Shown piece by piece: positions 24,022 through 33,137 of a stretch of 64,000 bases of DNA; the stretch's first letter is position 1, and each line of letters begins with the position of its first letter. The DNA lies in the NCBI GenBank assembly GCA_007026445.1, contig VDMD01000011.1, forward strand, positions 434,001 to 498,000, written 5' to 3'. This stretch comes from Schizophyllum amplum (Eukaryota > Basidiomycota > Agaricomycetes > Agaricales > Schizophyllaceae). The notes under the pieces are model-generated. The model saw only the letters and a program-made list of their open reading frames with translations. It made no database searches and was not told the origin of the DNA. The translations under genes were made by a program, and so were the position numbers.

Positions 24022-25980
24022 CTACTCAGTGCGCAGAATCTTATCTATCGCGCTGCTCACCGCGTCGGCGTCAAAGGAGGCTCCCTCGATGGGTGTGCAT
24101 CGTACGCCCAACGACTGCAATGATCGTGAGGAGAAGGATGCGGCGCAGCACAAAGGGACTCACGGTGATCTTCGCGACATCGACATCGACCTGCGCCTCC
24201 TGCGTATACACAAGGTCCGTGACGAACGCAGAGATGGGGTACCGCGTCGTCGCATTCCCCAGGCCTGCATACGCGCGCCCGTGACCGTACTGCGTGTTCA
24301 GCGTGTTCGCGATGGCGCTGCATCGATGCCAATCAGCTCAGGCGCGCATCTTCGCCTGAAGGATGGGACGGACGCACAGTACATAGTCAGTGGCGCTATA
24401 CCCGTCCGTTTCGCGATCATTCTTGGAGTTCACTGCTGGGAGTCAAGAGCTTGCCGAGTTGGGAGGTGGGAGTGGGTGGACTGACGTAGAAGAATCTTCG
24501 CGCGGAGAGACCGGGAGCGGGCGATGGCCGAAGCGACACCACGCAGCGCGAGGCAGGGCATAATACTATGTGGCTAGTGTGAGGCGTGGGCAGGTCAAGT
24601 GATGCATGGGGAGGTGCGCACCTCGTCCAGAGTGAGCCGCAGGAGTAGACTAGGACGTCGGCGCGGTTGAGGCTGTTTATGTACTCCGGATTTGGCGAGG
24701 GGTGGATCTCCATCCCGTATGCGTTGATGTAGTACAATCCTGATACATACGGTTTAGTGTCTGTTCTCGGATGCGAGTGTCGGAGCTCACTGGATATGCG
24801 AGCTCCCAGTGGTCGGTATTCTTCTTTGCCAGCCTGATGGTCGAATTTTGCGTTGTTCTGGTTTAGTTGTCCTGCCTGTATGCCATCGTCGTCGTCTTCC
24901 GTTTTGTCCAAGTCCGTGAGGGTGAATCGTGGCGGGCCGTCCAAAGCAGGGAGCGTCTGTACCGGATGGGATATTTCGCATTGGCCGACGAGCTTCTCGC
25001 CATTATCCTGTGCACAGTTCAGGTAAATCAGGTTGTCGAGTGTGTAGTAGACTCACAAGCTCTGCGGCGATGGTCACGGTATGGTTCGTCACTATCGCAG
25101 GGAGGAGGGCATTCGCCGCGGTGTTGCCGTTCGTAATGGAGGAGAAGAGGAATATGGCAGATGGCAGGGATCGGAAGAAGTTCTGGGCCGCGGCAAGAAA
25201 GTAATTCCCTATGCTTAGTTGTCAATGTCAGTACGCCTGCACGGTATACGAAGCGAGCTGCCTCACCTGCCGTTCACGAAGCTGAAGTTCTTGTGCGCGC
25301 GGCGGAGAAGCTCGGACTCGAAGTAGACGAGGAAGCCTTTCGCGTGTCCGTCAACTTCCCATCGCGTCTTCAAGAGGCAACTGCCGGGGACGCACCCCGA
25401 ATCGTCTCCTTGCGATCGCCCGGGATGCCGTTCCACAACGCGCTATTGCCCTCGACGATGTCGCGCCACTGGTCCCGTGCTTCGCGATCGGAGAGGGTGG
25501 TGGGCAGTCGGTAGGACAGGAGGTTGCGGATGGCATCGAGGGGGGAGCCCGGCGGGCATGCGGGGATCAGGCGCACAAGGCGCGAGCGAATGTCACCTGG
25601 TGAGGCTGATAAGCGCCCGTGGCCATTGCAGCCTGAGATGCACGCGACATACGCACCGATGGACGGACCGCCGAGGACGCGGATGATCTCGCTGCTGGAG
25701 CCGCCGTCGTCGGAGACGGGGAGGACGTGGCTGGTGGGGCTTTGCGCGAAGGCGGAGCAGATCGCGTTGCCGCCGGTGCCGCCGGAGATGACGACGAAGG
25801 AGGTGGTGCGGGCGGGGGGGAGGGCAGATGTGGGGGTGTTGATGGAGGTTTGAGATGGGCGTTGGGAGAGGCCAGGGGCCCGCTTTGAATGGGAAGGTCA
25901 AAGACGGAGGAGCTGGCGCTATCGCTTCCGGTGCGATAGTGACCGTAGACGGTCAGGTTGGTGTTACTAGCTTGGGACAT
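24022..25980 (-). CDS. CofD/YvcK (UPF0052)-family protein
   Basis: Cytosolic protein of the CofD/YvcK superfamily, related to bacterial 2-phospho-L-lactate transferase and the UDP-sugar-binding regulator YvcK; the role in fungi is not established. Family blocks in order on the minus strand are FVVISGGTGGNAICSAF, VLPVSDDGGSSSEIIRVLGG, GDIRSRLVRLIP, a NFSFVNGSIGNYFL-type segment, INAYGMEIHPSPNPEYIN, DVLVYSCGSLWT and, near the end, YGHGRAYAGLGNATTRYPIS and IDKILRTE. The stop is TAG at 24022. Many introns are present. The presumed first exon (ATG 25980, MSQASNTNLT) is not in frame with the FVVISGG block and no good intron joins them, so either the start lies elsewhere or a C-run near 25800-25830 carries a frame error. 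Confidence 0.85.
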
Positions 25981-26289
25981 GTACGATTGCGTTTTGAATG
26001 GTGTTGAATCAGAATGACTTGTATTTATGAGGATGGGAAAGCCGGAGACACGCTGAACCTCGTCAGGGAACGTGTCAATCTACGCCTGCGCAACCCTCGC
26101 ATTACGCCACAAAATAGTTGTAAAACATGTGAGTGATTGACTGTGACTCACAATGAAGTCCAACATTGACAATGGACTTCAAGTTCAACTTCAATATACC
26201 TCGTACAGTAAAAGAACTTCGGTTCCCCTCTGCGATGTTCCACGACTTAGCGAGCATGTCATTCAGGTCATTGGCGTACGTATTCAAAG
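25981..26289. other. Intergenic, no gene recognised
   Basis: Lies between the upstream side of the CofD-family gene and the 3' end of the AIM32-like gene, both on minus. Overlapping short frames on both strands are not supported. Confidence 0.45.
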
Positions 26290-27160
26290 CTACGCCACAT
26301 GGGACTGGAATAGAGACATCTGCTCGTCTCTTGACAAACCCATCCGACCGCGCCAATGTTCGGGAACAAGGGGCGCCTCCTCTGCTTTCCTCGGACGAGA
26401 TGGTACGGACAGGACCTGCTGGAGGAAGTCCGGAACGTTCTCCGGTTTTAGAAGTCCAAACCATTCTCCGTGCGGATAGAGCAGCACATTTGCAGCCAAA
26501 CTGATCACAAATGAGTACAACAAAGACGTCTTCCGAAGTAGACACTCACGCATGCTGTCCTACGTGACCGCACTCAAAGACGTTGATGGGTGGAAGGGTC
26601 TCCTTCAGCCGCCGACGTGCAATCTCGTCCTGCAGTGCGCTGACTACCGGTTTGCCAAGGTCGAGACAGCGGCAGTCACGCTGGCCATGCGTGCACACGT
26701 AGAAGTCGAGTCCCTGGTCCTGATGCACGGCACGTTCGACTGGGGAGGACATGTGTTGGAGGATCTGCGCCTCAACGTCGTCGATGTTCTCGAGCGCGAT
26801 GTTCGTGAGGTTGAGACGCCCGCCGACCATAGTGTACGCCGTGCCCTGGACGCGATCCTCTTCGGACCTAGCCTCGGTGTCCTGAGACCAGGAGAAGTTA
26901 ACGACGCCGCCCCATCTGGTGGCGCGCAATTGTAGGGCGCGTTGTATGGGCGTCGACTTGCGCGCGGCGAACTCTGTGGGCGGCTCGGGCGCGTGGAGGA
27001 AGATGTAGCACTGGTGCGAGGGCGCCGAAGCAGTGAGCTGGGGCGGACCGTTCCTGTTCCAAATTCTAGCCAGAGGGACGGTCCCATGAAGGAGACGGCG
27101 ACACAATGCAGGTCGTGGGGCGACCCGAAGGCTCATAGAGGGGCGCAATAGAGACAGCAT
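26290..27160 (-). CDS. AIM32-like sucrase/ferredoxin-like [2Fe-2S] protein
   Basis: Thioredoxin-like ferredoxin of the Suc_Fer-like family; yeast Aim32 is a mitochondrial member. Two exons: the first runs from ATG 27160 (MLSLLRPSMSLRVAPRPALC, an Arg-rich presequence-like start) to HVGQHA; after an intron of about 50 bp the second gives LAANVLLYPHGEWFG and ends SLFQSHVA at 26290. The cluster-ligand blocks are YVCTHGQRDCRCLD and NVFECGHVGQHA, with cysteines and histidine in the family positions, and HWRGRMGLSRDEQ is the usual C-terminal motif. The length of about 285 residues fits. It is divergent from the F-box gene. Confidence 0.87.
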
Positions 27161-27550
27161 GGGGGAGGGTCAAGTGATCAGATGCTTCTATCTGTGAAGC
27201 AGGTGAGAGGCCCCGAGTCAGCGACTTCCAGTCTATTGCAGTGGAATGAGGACTCGCCTCAGGAGTATGATCCTACGCGGCGACCGTTGACTGTCAGAGT
27301 CCTTCGCTTCTGCTACGATATACCGACGTCCTGGGGACTCGCGGAGGCTCGTCTCAGGTGCAAGTGCGATTGCCAACTGCATGGCTTTGACTGGCTTTTG
27401 AGCAATTCGCATCCGACCTCGACGGCTTGCGCGGCGGCACGGCAGGTTAATCTCGGACCGTGATCCGGTGTTTACTGTTGTGGACCTGGAGACTGGCACC
27501 TTCAGCCTCGGCGCTTGTGTGTGGCGTCTCCTTGCTTACACTTCAATGAC
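27161..27550. promoter_or_regulatory. Divergent intergenic, AIM32-like / F-box
   Basis: The 390 bp between two divergent start codons must contain both promoters. No TATA box or known operator was recognised. Confidence 0.4.
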
Positions 27551-29167
27551 ATGAATCCGAACAACAGAGTGTACAAGACTGTGCGTGGGCACCGCCGTCG
27601 TACCGCGGACATCGCTCACAACATTCTGCAGCGTCTCCGCTCTCGTCCGACTCGTAATGCAGCGCCAGCAGGCCCCAGTCGTTCACCACTGCACCGGTAC
27701 CAAATCGCTGATTCATCTCGACCATGTCCCCTCGCCAAGCTGCCCAACGAGCTTATCATCGAGATCTTTCAACTCGTTGCTAGCGCTGGCGGACGATCTG
27801 GGCCTCTCCCTCTCACCCACATCTGCTGGTTCTGGCGCAACATCGCACACTCAACGCCACGCCTGTGGACGGATCTCACGCTCGAGTTCGCACATGGGAA
27901 ATATCCGGACCACGTACGAATGTCGATAGAATGGCTTGGGCGTGCCCAAGGACATGCGCGCACGATGACCATCTCCAGCAGGTCTGGCAAGGACACCTGC
28001 ATACCTCGGAGTATCCTGAAGATCATTCCCTATTTCGCTGACGACATGCGTGCACTCGACTTCTCGCTACCCTTCGAAGCCTTTCTGACGATGGTTCCAC
28101 TACCCCACTCTATGTTTTCCAGCCTTGAAGAATTGCGGATGGCGCCCTTGAGCTTTCCTCGTGGCATGATCTCGAGGAAACGCATCGAGGCTTTCGCGCG
28201 TGCGCCAAAGCTTCGATCCCTTTGTCTCGTGCTACCTGCGGGAGACTGGGACCACACGTTCCTCTCTATCCTATGTATTCCGTTTTCGCAGCTATCAGAT
28301 CTATCTATCACGCTTCAAGGCCCATGCACTCCCCGAACTACCTTTCGGTACATCTCTGCCTGCACTGATCTGCGCCGGTGCACTCTCAACATCCCGCCGT
28401 TTGCTGCGGTATTCGACGCGTCTCCTCCCACAGAGTACGATATCTCGGAGCTGCGAAGTCTAACGATCAGGTTCGTCGCGTCGGCAAGGTACAGCAATAC
28501 GAGGAGCGATGCCGCCGAGGATACCCTCATCGGCCAGACCGCTTTCATGCTGAACTCCCTCACGATGCCGCAGCTGGAAGAATTCGACCTCGAGCTGTCG
28601 GCGTCGGTGCACCGAGCGTGTACGTGGGACCACGGCGCGATGCTGTCCCTCGTGCAGAGATCGGGCATGCCGCTGCGCCGTCTGCGCCTGGCGCGCATTG
28701 AGGTCGTATCCGCGCAGCTCGTGGAACTCCTGCAGGCGGTGCCCACGCTGGAGTCGCTGCAGCTGCACGTGGAGAACGTCATCGAGTCGAACTTTTACCA
28801 GGCGCTGGGGTACCGCAGCCGGTCGACCTTCCTGCCTGACCTGACGGAGCTCGTGATCAGCGAGGACGGGTACTCGCTCGACCGCGGCCTGGACTGGTTC
28901 ATCGAGGAGGCCATCGCGGTGCGCTGCCAGTGGGCGGAGCCGTGGTCGCCGGGGCAGACGACGCTGCAGCGGCTGCATATGTCGGTGACGCGGGAGCTGC
29001 AGCCGACGCTGAAGCTGTTCCTGTACAGTCTGTTCTACAACGCGCACCGGACGTGCAAGAGCGCTGACGTGTACGTCGCGGATGCCAAGGAGTGGATTGG
29101 CGTGGATAGGAAGACGAATACGGTGGTGTATCAATCGAAGAAGGGTACGGAGGGCTATAGCAGCTGA
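27551..29167 (+). CDS. F-box domain protein
   Basis: Single-exon gene of 538 residues, a likely substrate adaptor of an SCF ubiquitin ligase. ATG 27551 gives MNPNNRVYKTVRGHRRRTAD. The F-box lies at about residues 55-100: CPLAKLPNELIIEIFQLV, then PLPLTHICWFWRNIAHSTPRLWTDLTLEF. The rest is a leucine-rich, weakly repeated region (for example LRSLCLVLPAGDWD, LEELRMAPLSF, LRRLRLARIEVV, LESLQLHVENVIE) as in the large family of Agaricomycete F-box/LRR-like proteins. Lack of introns is common in that family. The upstream in-frame extension has no ATG. Confidence 0.9.
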   Translation: MNPNNRVYKTVRGHRRRTADIAHNILQRLRSRPTRNAAPAGPSRSPLHRYQIADSSRPCPLAKLPNELIIEIFQLVASAGGRSGPLPLTHICWFWRNIAHSTPRLWTDLTLEFAHGKYPDHVRMSIEWLGRAQGHARTMTISSRSGKDTCIPRSILKIIPYFADDMRALDFSLPFEAFLTMVPLPHSMFSSLEELRMAPLSFPRGMISRKRIEAFARAPKLRSLCLVLPAGDWDHTFLSILCIPFSQLSDLSITLQGPCTPRTTFRYISACTDLRRCTLNIPPFAAVFDASPPTEYDISELRSLTIRFVASARYSNTRSDAAEDTLIGQTAFMLNSLTMPQLEEFDLELSASVHRACTWDHGAMLSLVQRSGMPLRRLRLARIEVVSAQLVELLQAVPTLESLQLHVENVIESNFYQALGYRSRSTFLPDLTELVISEDGYSLDRGLDWFIEEAIAVRCQWAEPWSPGQTTLQRLHMSVTRELQPTLKLFLYSLFYNAHRTCKSADVYVADAKEWIGVDRKTNTVVYQSKKGTEGYSS

Positions 29168-31046
29168 GTATCCGTTCTGTGAAGGATTTTGGGCTCCGGT
29201 ATGTTGTCGAATCTGCTGTGTGGTCTAGGTACACTCCCTATGTTGTTCTCTTGCATGCTTTTCGGAAGGATATTTAGCTTTACCATGTACTCTATCGTTG
29301 TAAATCAGGACAGTGGACAGTATTCTTAGCGATCGCTGGTCGTTCGCTGATCTTCTCGTGCCATAAATCCGGATGCGACTTTCGAGTTCAGGTCGTTGTG
29401 AGCAATGATGAGGCCGCGCCGCCTTGCTTACATATATTTGCTGTCAAGCTCTCGCTTATGGCAGCCCTCCGATGTCGAGCAGCACCGGAGATACAGAACA
29501 GAGGACGACGAGCATGTTGATTCAATCAGACGCGGTGCCTCGACACGGATGGCCATTTTTATGAACACTTCCTCGGAGAAACGGCTCAGACGCCGTGATC
29601 GCCATGCGGATCGCTATATATTGGCTATATATACGATGTGGGAAGACTGCTCATCGAGGAATCAGGAGGGATTGGCGGACGTAGAAGGTTGACGTTGAAG
29701 GATTGTCCTAAAACGCATAGGGAACCTCTTGACATGGTGACTGTTTGCCCGATATGTAACACAGATTTGGGGGGTGCTGAAGGGTGTTTAGGAGGAACGT
29801 CGACAGACGTCGACGTGCGCAAGACACTCGGATGATGAGCGCGGTTGGTTGCAAGGTTGCAATAGTTCTTGCCTAATCCACCCGCGCACGTGACTCCCAA
29901 TCGGGACTAGCTCCTGTGGCGCGCCGCCGCCGCCGCCGCGCGCCTCCATAAACCCATAATTCGCGCGTTTCGCATTTATTTACGCCGTCAATTGACCAGA
30001 ATTCTCTGTTCGAACAATCAACAAACGTCCCGTGACCGTTCTTGTCCCCAACCACCACCGTCAATATCGCCGACGAAGCGCGCGGGAGAGGGGAGCGGCG
30101 TGCAGCGCTGCTGCACGCCTCATCATCAGGTGCGTTGGAGTCGTGATACATGCAGGCACCGTCTGACACGCTTTCAGCTCGGTGCCTCGTCGAGAACGGC
30201 GCCGACGGCGTCGACGACGACGACGATCAGGTCGCGCAGCCGGCAAACGCCGACCGAAGAACCCCCGCGGGGCCCCGTTCCCTCCCCCGCCTCCCCTCTT
30301 CAACATCGTTGATGACGGCGTCGTAGACAAGTCTTTGGCGACGGCTCTGGCCGTCGTCCCCTTCATTTTATCTTACATATAATGTATTTATGTCCACAGA
30401 GGATTAGTAGTGCCATTGAGTCAGTAAGTTGTAACCAGACAATGAAGATCCATGGAAAACAATGGAAATGTATCACTAAAGACTACAAAAAAAATTCGCA
30501 GCAGGCTATGGGTGAGCCATCGGTGAGCGGGGTGAGCTTGAACTTTGCCCACCACTAAGCAGCCAGCACCAGGCCAGCACACAAAGCCAAACACTGAATA
30601 AATAAAAACCCTCCGACAGCCAGTTGAATTTAACGGCCTCAACGGCATCCGCCGGCAAGCTTCCGGAAGCGCTTTGACATCTAACCCCGTTAGGGGTCAC
30701 GTGCAAGGGTGGCACTGCAACTGTCGATCGGCATGACGGCGTAATCGCACATGATTGGACCAGTCATCAACCGTGGGAAACCATGCGGGTGGCTCGGCCA
30801 GGGACAGCCAAGGACCTCGACGCTACTGCGCAGCTCGACTTGCTATTTACCATCATACAACGCCTAGGAGGACCTTTGGCATCCGAATGAACTACTGAGA
30901 ATGCGTACAAACACCTTCGCCACCAAGTTTCGCGTCCTCCTGCCAGCGCGCGTGAGACGAGCTGATTGCTGATTGGATACCATGTCGTCGTGGAGACGTG
31001 CGGGCGGGCTGGTACCCGACTTCTGGGTGATCAAGGAATATAACAT
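29168..31046. other. Intergenic region, 1.9 kb
   Basis: No confident gene. A spliced-looking plus-strand unit at about 30000-30382 has a good 48 bp intron (GTGCGT...CTTTCAG) and an open end encoding a hydrophobic C-terminus, but no upstream ATG in frame. A (CCG)n run lies at 29919-29941. Confidence 0.4.
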
Positions 31047-31054
31047 TATATAAG
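31047..31054 (+). promoter_or_regulatory. TATA box of the secreted Asn/Gly-rich protein gene
   Basis: TATATAAG, followed by a pyrimidine-rich CT stretch (31080-31145) of the kind seen at start sites of strongly expressed fungal genes. Confidence 0.65.
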
Positions 31055-31313
31055 GCCAAGGAACCGGCGTCGCTATCTTCACCCCCCCTTCCTTCCCCTC
31101 GTTTCTTCGTTCTTGTTCCCCTTCGTCTTTCTTCTCCGTTCTTTTGCAGCTGTGCTGCCTGGCTCACCCACTTATGTGCGTACACTTGCGTCCTCCGACG
31201 TTTGCAGCAGCTAACCCACGATGCAGTTCTTTCGCCAGTCCTTAGCTCAGCGCCGTTCACTCTCTTTCGTCGACTTCCGAGAAGTCCCGTTCATACTTCG
31301 CGTACTTTACATC

Positions 31314-32622
31314 ATGAAGCTCTCCACTATTCTCCTCGCTGCCCTCCCCGCTCTCACTCAGGTGTCTGCCTTCGAGTTTGACATCACCTCGGGCCTAGCG
31401 TCTCGCAGTGTCGCTCGTCAGTTTGGCAACGGTGGCGGAAAATCTGGTGTCAGTACCCATCCCTTTTGCGCCTTCTCGCGACTGACGTTCCCGTCAGAAC
31501 AACGGCAACAACAACAATGGCAACACTGGGAACAACAACGGCGGTAACGCAAACGGTGGTAACAACAATGGCGGTAACAACAACGCCGCCGATAGCTCAT
31601 TGACGCTGGACCCCTCTGTGGTCTCGGATGGCTTCGGTGCGTTACGTCTTACCACATGAAGGAGCTGTACTCACGCGACCTACAGCCCAGGATGGACAAA
31701 ACCCTCCCGCCGACGGCCAGGCAGCCTCCCTCACGTCGAAGAACAACTTCATCAACTTCTGCGTTGGCCAGACTCTCACGAACGGCCTTCAGCTCGAGCA
31801 AGGGTCATGTAACACGGCGCCTATCGGGCAGATCCCGTCGACGGACAACATGCCGTCGTCGAAGTTCGTCTTCCCGGCGAACGGCGCGACCATCCCGGCG
31901 AACCAGGCCTTCACCATGCAGATGGCCATCACGAACATGAAGACTGGGACGTTCGTGAACCCGGACACCAACTACTTCGCGGCGCCCCAGCAGCTTGTCA
32001 ATGGCCAAATCGACGGTCACAGTCACGTTGTCATCGAGAAGCTCGACAGCCTGGATCAGACTACGCCTACGGACCCCAAGAAGTTCGCGTTCTTCAAGGT
32101 ATGTATCGCGTTCACTGTATTGCGGCCGTCGTTAACCGGGTGCGCAGGGCTTGAACGAGGCCGCGAAGAACGGTGTTCTCACCGCCGACGTGACCGATGG
32201 TCTGCCGGAGGGCGTCTACCGCATGGGGTCGATCAACGCTGCTGCGAACCACCAGCCGGTCATCGTCCCCGTCGCCCAGCACGGCATGTTGGACGACATC
32301 GTGTACTTCACCGTGTCCAACAACGCCGGCGGCAACAACAACGCCGGTGCCCAGGGTGGTAACAACGCCGGCGCCCAGGGTGGTAACAATGCCGGCGCCC
32401 AGGGTGGTAACAATGCCGGCGCCCAGGGTGGTAACAACGCTGGCGCACAGGGTGGTAACAATGGGGGTAAGAACAACGGCGGCTTCAACAACGGGTTCAA
32501 CGGCGGGTTCGGCGGAGGCTTCGGCCGCAAGTTCGTCAAGTCTGATGTATGTTCTCGGCCATCGCTCGTGCTCGCGTCCCTGCTAACATCCCTTCCAGGC
32601 CTTCTCACGAGAAATGAACTAG
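31314..32622 (+). CDS. Secreted Asn/Gly-rich repeat protein
   Basis: Predicted extracellular protein of about 370 residues. The chosen ATG (31314) gives a clean signal peptide, MKLSTILLAALPALTQVSA. A short Asn/Gly-rich linker follows, then a globular domain (SLTSKNNFINFCVGQTLTNG, NMPSSKFVFPANGATIPANQ, YFAAPQQLVNGQIDGHSHVV, DPKKFAFFKGLNEAAKNGVL) found in a common Agaricomycete secreted family of unknown function that is often mislabelled ribosomal protein S17. The C-terminal part carries five NNAGAQGG repeats and a Gly/Asn/Phe-rich end. The final intron splices KSD to AFSREMN. An in-frame ATG at 31221 would add 31 residues and bury the signal peptide. The TATA box and CT-rich leader suggest high expression. 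Confidence 0.85.
32337..32456 (+). repeat. Five 24 bp coding repeats (NNAGAQGG)
   Basis: Unit AACAAYGCYGGYGCMCAGGGTGGT, differing between copies only at third codon positions. It lies inside the secreted protein gene, so copy-number change would keep the frame. Confidence 0.92.
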
Positions 32623-33137
32623 GTTGTTTTTCCATGCCCACGTCGTCCCACCCGCTTCTCGCCTGTATTCCGCTTCTTACGCATACCCGTCTGTTCGCCC
32701 ATGGACGTTGACCGATTACTTGAATCCCTTGGACGCTTTTCGCTTTCCTGCTTATGTTGTACGCCGGCGACAGCTTCATGATGTATTTTTTACTCGATTT
32801 TATTTACAATGGCGCGGAGCGGTGAATAGATAATGAGTCAGCCAGCCTTGGGCGGGTTGAATTTCGAACAAATGCGTGTGAAACGTTTTGAGCGTCCTGT
32901 AAACGCGACGACGTCCGTCGATGGCGTCGAGGTTACGTCGAGAGTGGTGAGCGTGGCGGCGGGCGAGGACTCAGGAGACTTGCAGGTGACTTTGAGGAGA
33001 CTATGTAGTACTAGTACTAGTAGTAGTAGCAACTTGGGAAATGTTGCACGTGCCTTCCCGGCCCGGCGGCGGGTTCGACGCGATGGATCAGGTTTGAATC
33101 AGGTTGACCTTGTAATAGTACTGAACGCACTCACGAC
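32623..33137. other. Intergenic between secreted-protein gene and ARP5
   Basis: No gene recognised. Contains a CTAGTA/GTAGTAG microsatellite-like patch near 33005-33030. Confidence 0.45.

Noticed and set aside
26102..26545. Alternative longer C-terminus for the AIM32-like gene
   Set aside because: The frame ending at 26290 finishes with the family motif HWRGRMGLSRDEQ and a natural short tail; the alternative frame has no conserved sequence.
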